Numbered from the stretch's first letter, positions 21,737-33,052 are shown. The stretch: 64,000 bases of DNA from Aquarana catesbeiana (GCF_042186555.1 NC_133333.1:71001618-71065617); one strand, 5' to 3'. Numbers and translations: made by a program. The notes: generated by a model from the letters alone, not told the origin.

Positions 21737-22650
21737 AACGCTACCAAAAAACTGTTAGCGATCGCAGGGATCAGGTCTGACTCTGCGAACGCTGCAGTTA
21801 TGCGTTTAGTGTTTTGTAAGTGACAGTGATCAATCGATACTGCACTTGGGTGTGCTGGGCTGGGCCGGGCGGAGGGGCAAAACGCAGGTGCTAGCAGGTA
21901 TCTGGGCTGATCCCGCTAACACTGCGTTTTTGGGAACCCTAAACTGCTGGTGACGCTAGTATAGATCTGATCGGATCAGATATTGATCCGTTCAGATACT
22001 ATACCACTAAGGGAGGTGTACGGTGCGTGCGTGGGTGTTAGCGGTACTGGCGCTAACCTGACGCTGCCTGGGGCTGGTGCTTGCCAGTTCACCAAAATGC
22101 TACCAAAAAAACTGTTAGCAATCGCAGGGATCAGGCCTGACTCTGCGAACGCTGCAGTTATGCGTTTAGTGCCTTGTAAGTGACAGTGATCGATCGATAC
22201 TGCACTTGGGTGGGCTGGGCGGAGGGGCAAAACGCCGGTTTGTGTACCTTTAATTTGCCATTTTGGGCTCTAAATTTAGTGGTACAGTAGTGAGACTCAC
22301 AGGTAAAAAAGCTCCTGACTGTTAGCGACTGTTTCAAAACGCTACCAAAAAAACTGTTAGCGATCGCAGGGATCAGGCCTGACTCTGCGAATACTGCAGT
22401 TATGTGTTTAGTACATGACAGTGATCGATCGATACTGCACTTGGGTGGGCTGGGCAGAGAGGCAAAATGCCGGTGCTAGCAGGTATCTGGGCTGATCCCG
22501 CTAACACTGCGTTTTTGGGAACCCTAAACTGCTGGGGACGCTAGTATAGATCTGATCGGATCAGATATTGATCCGATCAGATACTATACCACTAAGGGAG
22601 GCGCATGCTGTGTGCGTGGGTGTTAGCGGTACTGGGGCTAATCTGACGCT
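21737..22650. repeat. Intra-element tandem repeat
   Basis: Blocks with ACGCTACCAAAAAACTG then TTAGCGATCGCAGGGATCAG start near 21739, 22095 and 22338, giving periods of about 355 and 240 bases. Units also share GACAGTGATC and a palindromic ATCTGATCGGATCAGAT segment near 21965 and 22550. The middle unit carries a deletion. Confidence 0.8.
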
Positions 22651-23645
22651 GCCTGGGGCGACGCATATCACCGCCGGGCGATCGGGGGGCTAAACCTTTA
22701 TTCGGTAATAAACGGCGGGTGCCCTGACACTATAAAAAAAAAAAAACTAACCAGCGTCAACCGTAACGGTTATACGGTGATCAGTGGTGAAAGGGTTAAC
22801 TAGGGGGCAATCAAGGGGTTAAAACATTTATTAGGTGGTATATGGGGGTCCCTGACGCTATAAAACGCTGACGGCGAACCTAAATATTTACCTCACTAAC
22901 TAGCGTCACCAGCGACACTAATACAGCGATCAGAAAAATGATCGCTTAGCGACACTGGTGACAGGGGGTGATCAAGGGGTTAAAACTTTATTAGGGGGGG
23001 TTAGGGGGGTACCCTAGACCTACAGGGGGGTAACAGTAACTGTGCTAACACAGTAACTGTCACAAACTGACACAGCAGTAATCAGAAAAAAAAAAAAAAA
23101 CTGCTGGTGTCAGTTTGTGACGGGGGGGGTGATTGGGGGGGGATCGGGGGGCGATCGGGGGGGGGATCGGGGTGTAATGTGTGCCTGGCATGTTCTACTG
23201 TGTGTGTGTGTGTTGGTGCACTCACTCACATGTCGTCTCTCCTTGGGCCGGAACGGAAACTACCGACCCGAGGGGAGATGACATCACTTCCTTTGCTGCT
23301 GTTTAGCATACAGCAGCAAAGGAGTGTTCCCATTGGCCGGCGGCGATCGCGAGGGGGGGGCCACGAACGGATGGCCTCCCCCTCATCTCTGATCGCCGGG
23401 GGACAGAACGGGACCGCCTCGGGCGGCGGGGGGGGTCCGATCGGACCCCCCACCCGCGGAAGGCAAATCACGTACCCTGTACGTGATTTTGCCTGTCCGT
23501 GCCGCCTTGCTGACGTACATCGGCGTGAGGCGGTCGTCAAGTGGTTAAACACTTTTACTGGAAAACCAATCACAGGCCCTAAAAATTGATACCAAAATCA
23601 TGGCTGCACTGCTGAAATATTCATTAATATTGAAAATAGCATAAA

Positions 23646-24232
23646 TTAAAGTGAAAGGGTAACTTTCGTGGGGGAAAAAAATTGCAAATTTAGAAAAAAT
23701 ATAGCATATATAATTGTGACACTATAATCCTATTGTAATTGAATTTTATTAAAATTACCTTTTTTTTTCAATCTGCAGCCACTGTAATCTTCTGAGAATG
23801 TATTGCAATATGGCTACCTGGAGTTGTTCTGTACACAGAGTGTGTACTGACCACTCCCAAGAAACATCATTGCTTGTGTGATTGGCTCACCAATTTTCCC
23901 AGAAATCTGCCTAAGATACAGGTCAGATTTCAGGCATCCTCTGCAACAAAAATGTAATTTTTGGAGAGATACTTTCAATAGGTGCATGTCTAAAGGGATG
24001 CAGGCGCAGCAGATTTCCTCATTAGTGCCCTGCAGCTGCTCACCTGACAGTTAATTATGAAACCACTCCCATTAGACCCACTCAGTACAGAGGCACAGAC
24101 AAACACACATGGATTTCTTCAGAATAACAAAAGGTAGGAATTTGAAACAAAGGTTGATATGATCCTAGTAATGTACATAGATCACCCAGAGGGAATGTTT
24201 TTTTCGCAACAAAAGTGGAGTTACTCTTTAAA
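23646..24232. mobile_element. T2-like (Kolobok-type) MITE, tentative
   Basis: The ends are TTAAAGTGAAAGGGTAACT and, inverted, TTAAAGAGTAACTCC. The Xenopus T2 group has TTAAAG-type ends and TTAA targets. The inner ends are only partly alike, and no coding sequence is present. Confidence 0.4.
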
Positions 24233-24484
24233 CACGTGCGTATACATACAGCAATAATAATCTGGTGCTGGGTTGTTAGTTACACTAATTTTTTTTGTTA
24301 GAAAGTATAACAGTTTGTGCTATCCAGGTGATCCTGGTATTCCCAGAGATAAAGTAGAAAATAGTGATGAAGAATCAGTATAGTTCTGTGAGTAAATATC
24401 ACACACAGCGCTGGGTAAGAGTTTAGGGAGGGAAGACATAACAAATGGCACAAGGAGAGGGAACTATTTACATTAAACTATGAA

Positions 24485-24632
24485 CTTCCATGTCCTCATT
24501 AAGTCCAATGGGGGACATTGTACCCAGTTTGTAGATCCAAAATGTCTTTTGCTTGCATAGGATGTAAAATCTTTCAATTGCAGTGAGAGACATATCAGAT
24601 ATACTTGCGATGGCAAACACCGTCAGAGCTTA
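24485..24632 (-). pseudogene. Penelope-like element, C-terminal fragment
   Basis: About 50 open codons ending KTFWIYKLGTMSPIGLNEDM. This is the tail found after the GIY-YIG endonuclease in Penelope-like proteins, where a WI/Y-x-L...P-x-GLN motif is common. The upstream part ends at the Tc1 insertion. The A/T-rich sequence 24240-24484 would be its 3' region. The endonuclease itself is not present. Confidence 0.5.
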
Positions 24633-24728
24633 TACAGTGAGGGAAAAAGTATTTGATCCCCTGCTGATTTTGTACGTTTGCCCACTGACAAAGAAATGAT
24701 CAGTCTATCATTTTAATGGTAGGTTTAT

Positions 24729-25451
24729 TTAACAGTGAGAGACAGAATAACAAAAAAATACAGAAAAACGCATTTCTGCGCTCTCGCCTAAGATTTGACG
24801 GTACATGGCCCTGTCCAACAGCCCTTTGATGTGGTGAAGTTGGCCTGTCCCCTTAGCAGAAAAACACCCCCAAATCATAATGTTTGCACCTCTGTGTTTT
24901 GACGGTGGGGATGGTGTTCTTGGGGTCATAGACAGCATTTCTCCTCCTCCAAACACGGTGAGTTGATGCCAAAGAGCTTGATTTTGGTCTCATTTGACCA
25001 CAACACTTTCACCCAGTTCTCCTCTGAATCATTCAGATATTCCTTAGCAAACTTCAGATGGGCCTGTACATGTGCTTTCTTGAGCAGGGGGGACCTCGCG
25101 GGCGCCGAAGAATTTCAGTCCCTCATGGCATTGTGTGTTTCCAATTAATTTCTTGGTGTCTATAGTCCCAGCTGCCTTGAGATCATTGACAAGATTCTCC
25201 CGTGTAGTTCTGGGCTGATTCCTCACCATTCTAATGATCATTGAAGCTCCACAAGGTGAGATCTTGCATGGAGCCCCAGACCGAGGGAGATTAACAGTTG
25301 TTTTGTGTGTCTTCCATTTGTGAATAATCGCACCAACTGTTGTCGCCCTCTCACCATGCTGCTTGGCGATGGTCTTGTAACCCATTCCAGCCTTGTGTTG
25401 GTCTACAATCGTATCCCTGACATCCTTGGACAGCTCTTTGGTCTTGGCCAT
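24729..25451 (-). pseudogene. Tc1 transposase, damaged
   Basis: The N-terminus is intact for about 100 codons: a start at 25451 followed by a paired-like helix-turn-helix region (GMGYKTIAKQHG, ATTVGAIIHKWK) and HTH second half with NLPRSG and RMVRNQPRTTRENL. The frame then breaks after TGPSEVC at about 25044. A later block, NIMIWGCFSAKGTGQL (about 24880-24830), is the segment around the second catalytic Asp region. The SPDLNPIENLW block is missing, so this cannot make active transposase. Confidence 0.85.
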
Positions 25452-25501
25452 GATGGAGAAATTGGAATCTTAATACTTCTGTGGACAGGTGTCTTTTATA
25501 C

Positions 25502-26488
25502 AGGTATTATTATTATTATACAGAATTTATATAGCGCCAACAGTTTGCACAGTGCTTTACAACATGGGGGCAGACAGTACACTTATAAATACAAATCAAT
25601 ACAGAGGGATCAGAGGGCCTTGCTCATTAGAGCTTACAATCTAGAAGGGGTGGTCAAGTGGAACAAAAGGTAATAACTGTGGGGGATGAGCTGATGGAGT
25701 AAATTAAAATACAGTTGTTAGGTGTGGGTAGGGTTCGCTGAAGAGAAGAGTTTTCAGGGATCGTCTAAAAGCTTATAGTGTATGAGATAATTGGACAGAT
25801 TGGGGTAAGGCATTCCATAGGATTGAGGAAGAGGCTCTGGAGAAGTCCTGGAGGCGAGCATGGGAGGAGGTGGTCTTGAGAGGAACGAAGAGAATGAGTA
25901 GGTTGGTATTTAGAGACTAGGCTAGTGATGTAGCTGGGGGCTAAATTGTGGATGGCTTTGTAAGTAGTTGTTAGTATTTTGAATTTAATTTGTTGGGTGA
26001 GCGGAAGCCGGTGGAGGGATTTGACAGACAGGAGTAGCAGACACAGAGCGATTGGTAAGGTGAATGAGTCTGGCAGCAGCATTCATGATGGACTGAATGG
26101 GTGATAGACTATGTAGAGGTAAGCCAATGAGAAGGGAGTTGCAGTAGTCAAGACGAGAGATGACCAGGGAGTGAATTAAGAGCTTTGTTGTGCCAGTGAC
26201 AGTGACACTTTGACAGTGATTGGACGTGGGGCTTAAAGAAGACTTCGGAGTCCAGGACTACACTTAGAACCTTGGCATGCAGGGGTGAGCTTATAGTTGT
26301 GCCATCGATTTTGACAGAGAGATCAGGGGAAGGGGCACATGTGGGAGGAAGAATTATACGTTCGGTTTTGGATAGATTGAGTTTGATGAAGTAGTGTGAC
26401 ATTCAGACTGATATGTCTGTTTGTAATATCACTAATGTGATATGTGAGGAGACAGAGGGAGTGAGCTGAGGGGTAGAGACATAAGCTG
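25502..26488 (-). pseudogene. L2-type LINE 3' fragment
   Basis: Inserted in the Tc1. The 3' tail is an ATT-repeat at 25502-25520. Upstream coding remnants on the minus strand match the plus-strand L2 at 44546-45655: NLSKTERIILPP, SPDLSVKIDGTTIS, LDSEVFFKPHVQSLSK and SLHRLPLTQQIKFKIL. The frame is broken between 26148 and 26082, where part of the thumb region is lost. No endonuclease is present. Confidence 0.8.
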
Positions 26489-26790
26489 AGATTAGGAGCA
26501 CTCCCTTTAAGAGAGTGCTCCTAACCTCAGCACATTACCTGTATAGAAGACAGCTGGGAGCCAGAAATCTTGCTGATTGATAGGGGATCAAATAGCCATT
26601 TCACTCGTTAAAATGCAAATCAATTTACCGGTATAACTTTTTTAAATGCATTTTTTTTTAATTCGTTTTTCTGGATATTTTTGTTCTGTCTCTCACTGTT
26701 AAAATAAACCTACCATTAAAATTATAGACTGATCATTGGGGAAATGTACAAACTCAGCAGGGGGTCAAATACTTTTTTCCCTTCATTGTA

Positions 26791-27058
26791 TAATGTGGGC
26801 ATACGTCACAGCTTCCATTTCCCCATGAGGAAGCCACGTTGGGTGTGGCAAAACCAGTCAGGGGTATAGCTTGATGATGTCAGCAAGTTAAGCAGGAAGG
26901 AGACTACTTGTATGTGAAATCCATGCTGGCATTGTTCCTATAGGGGGGCAACAGTGTTTTAAAGAGGCAATTGTTTCTGTGCTTAGGATTTGTGCACTGG
27001 AAGATGTAAGTTTATTTAATTTTTTAATAAATGTTTTTATATTGCACAATAAGGGTTC
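26791..27058. other. Unassigned flank, possibly Penelope-like 3' region
   Basis: No open frame. GAGGAAGCCACG followed by GGCAAAACCAGTCAGG resembles the non-coding sequence seen at Penelope-like 3' ends, but the match is short. It lies directly beside the Tc1 whose other flank is a Penelope fragment. Confidence 0.3.
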
Positions 27059-27062
27059 TTAA

Positions 27063-28340
27063 CCACTTGCCCACTGGGCACTTAAACCCCCTTCCTAACC
27101 AGACCAATTTTCAGCTTTCCGTGCTCACATTTTGATGTGATTATGATTTTTTTTTTTTTCATTTTTTTCACACAAATAGAGTGTTCTTTTGGTGGTATTT
27201 ACTCACCACTGGGCTTTTTACTTTTTGCGCTATAAATGAGAAAATACCGAACATTTTGTAAGGAAAAAAAAAAAGCATTTTTCTTTGTTTCTGTAATAAA
27301 ATTTAGCAAATTAGTAATTTTTCTTCATAAATTTTGGCCAAAAGTTATACTGCTACATATCTTTGGTAAGAATAACCCAAATCGGTGTATATTATATGGT
27401 CTTTGTGAAGGTTCTAGAGTCTACAAGTTATGGTGCCAATCATTGAAAATCTATTTTCTTGAGACACTAATAAGCCCGGCAAGTACAACTACCCCCAAAA
27501 TACCCCTTTTTGGAAAGTATTGCCATGGTATTTAGTAAGAGGCATGGTTAGTTTTTTGAAGTTGTCATTTTTTTCCCACAATTTTTTCAAAATAATTACA
27601 ATTTTTTTTTATCTTCACAAAATTTACATATTAACAGGTTATTTCTCTCACATGGCATGCGTATACCACAAATGACTCCCCAAAATACTTTCTGCTACTA
27701 CTCCTGAGTATGGCGATACCACATGTGTGAGACTTTTACACAGCCTGGCCACATACAGAGGCCTAACCTTGAAGTAGCACCTTCAGGTGTTCTACAAGCA
27801 TAAATTACACATCTCATTTCTCAACCACCTATTACATTTTTGACATTTTTAAGGCACTGGAGCACCAGGACAATGGACACGCCCACAAAATGACCAGATT
27901 TTGGAAAGCAAACACTCCAACGTATAATCTGAGGCATAATGAACGGTTCATTTTTTTCCACTGGGCTGCTGGTTGATGCCACTGCTCTACTTGTAGTAGC
28001 CTGCTGCTCCATATTCCGAATCAGAATTGGATGCAGACTGAGAGCTCCCCACTGCTCTCGATGCTTAGGCTAAGAAGCTGGTATGCCCCCTTAGTGGAAA
28101 TTTTTTTCGCAATACTGGTGACTATGGCCTGTGGTGTGATAGGACAGATGTGGCTACACTGATGGTGCTGATGAGGCTAGTCTGAGGCTGCACTGCTGAT
28201 GAAGGGGTGCTGACGAGGGTGCAATTTTGTGCATTGATTAGCTGACACTAATGTGCACTGTTGAGGCAGCACTGACGGGCGCTGATGAGGATCCACTGAT
28301 AGGGTGGCACTGTAGGGCACAGATGAGCACTGTAGTGGCA
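27063..28340 (+). mobile_element. Old TTAA MITE
   Basis: Begins CCACTTGCCCACTGG after TTAA 27059-27062. It keeps family motifs such as TTTTTGCGCTATAAATGAG (about 27220) and one diverged copy of the repeat unit seen at 18391. The right part (28130-28340) is a degenerate minisatellite of GCACTGATG-like units. The right end is not identifiable. Confidence 0.5.
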
Positions 28341-29160
28341 CTGATGGAGTATATGGACTGGACTTTTGTACATATTATGTTTTATTAACGTTTATGTGTG
28401 CACTTTACATTGTGGTATTTTTGGTTAGTATGAATTTTGATATGTTAACGATTATATGTTTTGCATATGAATTCATATCATTTCACTCTAAACCATTAGG
28501 TCATATTACATTGAAGTTGGATTTGCACATTAACACATGTCAGTAGTGTGTTTCTTTTGATTATATTGTGATTGCTCTGCACTTTTTCAAGTAATAATAT
28601 TACCATTGGGCAAGAATGCATGTCAGTGCCGTCTGCAATGTTTTTTTTGTGTTACACAACATTTGCACTATCACTGGGTAGTGCGGAGACAATACTTTAT
28701 TTAGCCCATTACTTATTGTTTCTATTTTGGGAAGTTCATTTGAGCGCTTTACTTGTGTTTAATGTGTGTAGTCTGCTTGTTCTATAGTAGACATTCTGAA
28801 AAGGTTAAAAAAAGGTGTGCATAAAATCTGTAAATAGATCCTAACATCCTACACAGGATGTTAGGATCATGGGGTTAATGTGAATTTTGGATTCTGGTTG
28901 ATTGGATAATTGGGTTGTATACCTGTGGGGCACACCCTTGATTCTGTATATAGACACGATGTTCGTAAGGATACATCACACACAGCCAGATAAGCCTGAT
29001 CAAGAGCAGTATCGCTCACAACTGTACGGTAGCTTGCATGTTTTGTATACAATTTTGAAAACCAAGATAAAAGAATTGCATCGGAGTTCCTGTCCCGTCT
29101 TTTTTCCTTATTAAATATCTTAGACCACAAAATAAAAGCAGCTAAGGAATATTATAACAT
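28341..29160. other. Unassigned A/T-rich interval
   Basis: No coding signal. It contains a perfect hairpin, ATCCTAACATCC/GGATGTTAGGAT, near 28840-28867. The stretch 28858-29150 begins TGTTAGG and ends ATTATAACA, and could be read as a solo LTR, but no target duplication is visible. Confidence 0.3.
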
Positions 29161-30092
29161 TGCCTCACACCTGTAGCAAACGATCCAGAATCAGCTGACG
29201 AGGAGCTAAGCCTGGTGTTTCAAGCCAAGCTTGCCATAGATAAAAAAACTTATGGTGTGTGTTTCTGTGCTGATATGTCAGTTTTTCCCGTATCAGGATA
29301 GAATTAACCTCCAGTGTTTAGTCGTGGGGACGTGGAGGCAACCAAAATCTAGGAATCTGTTTACGTGCTATATACAGCAGACAGTTTATGGTTATATGAA
29401 GAGGGGAAAGGAATAGTTCCTCATCAACCACTCCCAATAAATAGACAGTAGGATCCATCGGAACTGTAAGTGCAAATACAGCAGATAAAGTATCCATAAT
29501 GTGATGTCCTTCCAGTATCTACAGAGTTTCGGACCTCTCCACAATAGATGTATCACGTCTCCTTCCTGTCTATTGCATTTAGGGCAGAGAGGAGAATCGC
29601 ATCTACCCCATCTGAATAGCTGCACTGGTGTGCGGTAAGCTCTTTGTAAGAGAAACAGCTTTGACAATTTTTAAGAGGGTAAAACGGAGCTAAGAGGGAT
29701 ATCCAGGCACATCTCCCATACCTCTCCTCCGAAGTTCCCTATGTCTTGCTCCCACTTTCTCCTACATGGCAATTATTAGTATAATCCTGTATAGAAGAAG
29801 CTAAAGTGGAATATATTCTAGAGATCATGCCTTTTTTATTCCCATCCATCATCACTTAATTTACCAAAGGCATGTCTCAGCTGAAGGTAGCAGTAGAATA
29901 GTTGTCTGGTTAAAGCAAACTCTCTTTGCAAGTCCAGAAAAGACTTAAGTACATTCTGGGAATATAATTGAGATAAATAGCTTTTACCTAGGTCCTCTCA
30001 TGCCTGAAAGCCATCAACTCTTTATAGGAGAGATTCTGCCATAAAGGAGTATCTTTCAGGAAACCTGCTATGCCCAAATGGTCCTTGACAAT
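29160..30092 (-). pseudogene. LINE ORF2 C-terminal part (downstream of split)
   Basis: Minus strand. FLKDTPLWQNLSYKEL (about 30060-30010) matches FTPLW-type sequence in the LINE at 253-6990. The zinc end is SPLCPKCNRQEGDVIHLLW, then GPKLCRYWKD (about 29610-29510). Stops and frame changes lie between. It is the continuation of 33053-33600; the Penelope-like element separates the two. Confidence 0.75.
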
Positions 30093-30103
30093 ACATAAAT
30101 AAA

Positions 30104-30240
30104 CAGTGCTGTGCTACTAAAAATACAATGTGCATAAACAATACAATGAAGATATGAACTAAATATTGCAGTCCATCAAAAAGGATGAGTAATACAGGTG
30201 ACAGAAAACAATCCACCATTCCTTTAAGATGATCCAAATA
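30104..30240 (-). repeat. Inverted copy of the Penelope 3' segment, left
   Basis: Its reverse complement matches 32835-32975 at roughly 85 percent by eye, including CACATTGTATTTTTAGTAGC and GGATTGTTTTCTG. It abuts the first coding codons of the 5'-truncated Penelope element. Confidence 0.8.
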
Positions 30241-30300
30241 TCCAGTATTCCTGGATTTGGACATTTTTAAGGATCAAGGTTACATACAGACTATGAATTA

Positions 30301-31005
30301 CCGTATTTATCGGCGTATAACACGCACTTTTTTCCCCTTAAAATCAGGGGAAAGTCGCAGGTGCGTGTTATACGCCGATATCCTGCGATCCCGAGCTGTC
30401 AAAATTTCAAAATCGCCGACCGCGATTTGAAAATGGCGCCGAAATACACAGAGCAGGTCCTCGGCTCTTTCCGGCGGCTCTCGTTTACTTTCGGCTCCAC
30501 TCATAGTCCCGAGCGGAGCTATCCGAACCTACTCGGATAGCTCCGCTCAGGACTACGAGTGGAGCCGAAAGTAAACGAGAGCCGCCGGAAAGAGCCGAGG
30601 ACCGGCTCTGTGTATTTCGGCGCCGGCGGCGCCATTTTCAAATCGCGGTCGGCGATTTTGAAGCCCAGGAAGCAGGGACCGTTGATCAAAGGCTGCAATG
30701 GGGCAAGGCTGCACTGGGGAAGGCTGCACTGGGGAAGGCTGCACTGGGGAAGGCTGCACTGGGGAAGGCTGCACTGGGGAAGGCTGCACTGACATGGCTG
30801 CACTGGGGAAGGCTGCACTGACATGGCTGCACTGACATGGCTGCACTGGGGCAAGGCTGCACTGAGAAGGCTGCAATGATGGGCATTTAAATGTAAGTTT
30901 TTTTCCCTTCAACTTCCCTCCTAAAAGTTTTTTTTTCCTTAAAATTCCCTCCTAAATTGGGGTGCGTGTTATACGCCGGTGCGTGTTATACGCCGATAAA
31001 TACGG
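30301..31005. mobile_element. TA-flanked palindromic MITE
   Basis: The ends CCGTATTTATCGGCGTATAA and their inverse (ending ATAAATACGG at 31005) are flanked by TA at 30299-30300 and 31006-31007. Removing it with one TA rejoins the Penelope frame. The inside holds a near-perfect palindrome (about 30395-30665, centred near 30530) and a 15-base minisatellite (30705-30880). The superfamily is uncertain; TA suggests Tc1/mariner. Confidence 0.8.
30705..30880. repeat. 15-base minisatellite inside the MITE
   Basis: About eleven copies of GGCTGCACTGGGGAA with variants such as GGCTGCACTGACAT. Its reading frames give Cys/Gln/Pro-rich runs that are not genes. Confidence 0.85.
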
Positions 31006-31960
31006 TACTGCAAACCTACAGACAGAAATCCATATCTCCCAATAGACAGTTGTCATCTTAATATTTGGCTGAATAATATCCCCAAGGTCCAGTTCATCAG
31101 AGTAAGAAGGAACTGCTCTGATGAATTGGACTATCTTCGCCAATCAGAGGTTCTGGCTAATCAGTTCATTGAAAAGGGTTATGAACCCTCTTTTATTCAG
31201 ACTGACTGAAGGGGAGTATTAAATATGGATAGACAGTTACTGTTACAAGAGGGAAAACCACCACTACGCACCACTACCGATTTTCAATTTAAAATTGTAC
31301 TTGTTTTCAATGTTCAGTTTAGACAGGTTGAGAGGATTATTAGGCACCATTGGAATAGTTTGAAGAGGGATAAAGTATTGGGCCCTGTCTTGCCTGGGAA
31401 TCCTGGGTTTATATATATATGAAAGCCCCTACGTTGAAAGACAAGGTTGCCCCAGGGGTGATAGAATCCCCTTACATAGGAACAGTACCTTGTTTGTTTT
31501 TTTAACAGTGTTTCGTGCATGTGGGAGATGTCAAGCTTGTCCTCATGCTAGGACTAATACTAAGAAAAATAATTTTTTAACACCAACACTAGAGGAAGTT
31601 ATAGTATCAAGGATTTGATTACTTGTTCCACTACTGATGTCATATACATGCTTGAATGTGGATGCGGGCTACAGTATATAGGACGCACATCCAGGGCCCT
31701 GCATGTTTGGGTAGAAGAACATATTAGGAACAATAAAAAGGGGGTGGTCACCCACAACGTGTCCAAGCATTTTAAACTAGTACATCATAAAAATCCTTAC
31801 TCTCTAAAACGTTGGGGTATAGAGTTGGTGAATAAGCATTGGAGGGGGGTTATTTTATAAGGCAGTTGAGTAGAAGGGAATCGAGCTGGATTTTTGAACC
31901 CAAGGTCCTCCATCCCCGAGGCCTCAACATTGACTTCGATCTCAACTGCTTTATAAGTGA

Positions 31961-32834
31961 TAGATGAATGCTTATATTGTTTTATGACCTTTATCATATA
32001 TTTCAAGATATCCCTTATGATGAATTAGTGTTCCTTTGTCTATTTTTTAAGATTTGTTTTCATTTTAATCAATTTTCCTTAATTTTTATAATTAAATGGA
32101 ATTTTTATCTTTTATAACTATTATTTTTATTTAATTGGTATTTACATGGTCTTATTCGTCATAAGTTATGTAGTTGTATATAGATGGGTGCGATGTGATA
32201 CTATACAGTAATTTGTTTTTTTTTTTTCGCGGGGGTGCACCTGGTTGTCAGGTGTCCCCCGTAAGGAAGTCTGTATTTGTGCCTTCCTGTGTCACTGAGA
32301 TCCCAGCAGTGGGAGGGTTGATTAGCAGCGGATTAGCTGCTGCTGTGTTATATCAGCTTTAGACTCTATTTAAACAGCGGAGTGACATCTTTAGCTTCAC
32401 CCTTACTGAAGAAGTCTACACCTTGCGCCTTGACGATACGCGTATAGGGGATGGAACCCACATGCTAAGGTCACACCCCGACTATCCAGTTTGATTTGTA
32501 TCTATGCTTGTACAGCTAGTACGGCTTATAGTACCTTACTTGTGAGTATGTTTGACTCATCTGTTATGGGAATAAATTTATTTTAAACGGAAGAGCACTA
32601 GATCTCGCCATTCGGTTTTTATACATATGCTGATTGTTGCACACTTGGAGAGCTTTTCAACCAGGCAAGGAAGTGTGTGGAATTGAGGACTTCCAGTGTC
32701 AGTTTACACCAGTCCCTTGTGATATCCCCAGAGGGGAACTGCTTTATTTGACCCGCTAGTGAAACAGGGCTCAAATTGTGAGGTGAGCAGCCACACAGGT
32801 GGAGGAGAGTGCGAGCACAGTTTATTTGGATCAT
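31961..32834 (+). other. Penelope 3' non-coding region
   Basis: No open frame. CACCCTTACTGAAGAAGTC followed by GACGATACGCGTATAGGGG (about 32400-32445) resembles the sequence near 3' ends of other vertebrate Penelope-like elements (from memory, not checked). Confidence 0.5.
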
Positions 32835-32975
32835 CTTACACAAATGATGGATTGTTTTCTGCCACCTGTTTTACTCATCCTTTTTCATGGACTTCACGTT
32901 CACGTCTTCATTATATTGTTTATGCACATTGTATTTTTAGTAGCACAGCACTGTTTATGTATTTTTTTTATAGGT
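32835..32975 (+). repeat. Penelope 3' segment, right copy
   Basis: Direct-orientation partner of 30104-30240. It lies in the 3' region after the endonuclease, downstream of a TATTTAAAC-containing stretch near 32360. Confidence 0.75.
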
Positions 32976-33052
32976 GGAGTGAAAACAATTTGAGTGATAA
33001 CAGCTACTATTTTTTATTCACTGTCACATTTATTGTTGTTTAGGATTTGATT

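Larger units (their letters stand above)
19739..23544. mobile_element. Large TTAA element carrying a piggyBac transposase remnant
   Basis: The left end is CCACTTGAAGAC after CTAA (19735-19738) and the right end is CGGTCGTCAAGTGG before TTAA (23545-23548). The ends match the other TTAA elements. Inside are the C-terminal piece of a piggyBac transposase (minus strand), an intra-element tandem repeat at 21737-22650 and G-rich hairpin-prone sequence near the right end. At 3.8 kb it is the longest family member here. It could be a decayed autonomous copy or a fusion of two elements. Confidence 0.6.
24635..26788 (-). mobile_element. Tc1-type transposon, internally deleted, with L2 insertion
   Basis: The ends CAGTGAGGGAAAAAGTATTTG (24635) and its inverse ending CTTCATTG (26788) are flanked by TA at 24633-24634 and 26789-26790. 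A second inverted pair, ATGATCAGTCTA / TAGACTGATCAT, lies inside each end. The transposase on the minus strand has lost its catalytic middle and C-terminus. An L2 fragment interrupts the far end. Confidence 0.85.
30235..31960 (+). pseudogene. Penelope-like protein: RT end, linker and GIY-YIG endonuclease
   Basis: Coding is 30241-30300 and 31008-31960, with the MITE between. VFLDLDIFKDQGY is followed after the MITE by KPTDRNPYLP, IPKVQFIRVRRNCSDE and FIEKGY, the end of a Penelope RT domain. An open stretch with FNVQFRQVERIIRHHW comes next, then damage with stops at 31421-31600. The endonuclease follows: VIYMLECGCGLQYIGRT holds the GIY-YIG core with its Arg and CxC pair, then EEHI and a VSKHF...HH segment. 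HWRGV and a broken tail lie near 31840-31960. It is not translatable as a whole. Confidence 0.8.
30093..33052 (+). mobile_element. Penelope-like element inserted in a LINE
   Basis: Flanked by a 9-base duplication CTTGACA(A/G)T at 30084-30092 and 33053-33061. It contains the end of the reverse transcriptase, a GIY-YIG endonuclease remnant and a long 3' region. A segment of the 3' region (32835-32975) is repeated in inverted orientation at the left edge (30104-30240), as in the terminal-repeat arrangements of Penelope-like elements. A TA-flanked MITE interrupts the coding part. Confidence 0.8.

Noticed and set aside
23107..23589. Gly-rich open frame of 160 codons
   Set aside because: It is the G-rich right end of a TTAA element; the composition explains the open frame and no motif is present.
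28858..29150. Solo LTR of an endogenous retrovirus
   Set aside because: TG...CA-like ends are present but there is no target duplication, no partner LTR and no primer site, so I list it only as unassigned.
30519..30912. Cys/Gln/Pro repeat proteins on the minus strand
   Set aside because: They are translations of the 15-base minisatellite in a MITE; all frames are open because the unit length is a multiple of three.
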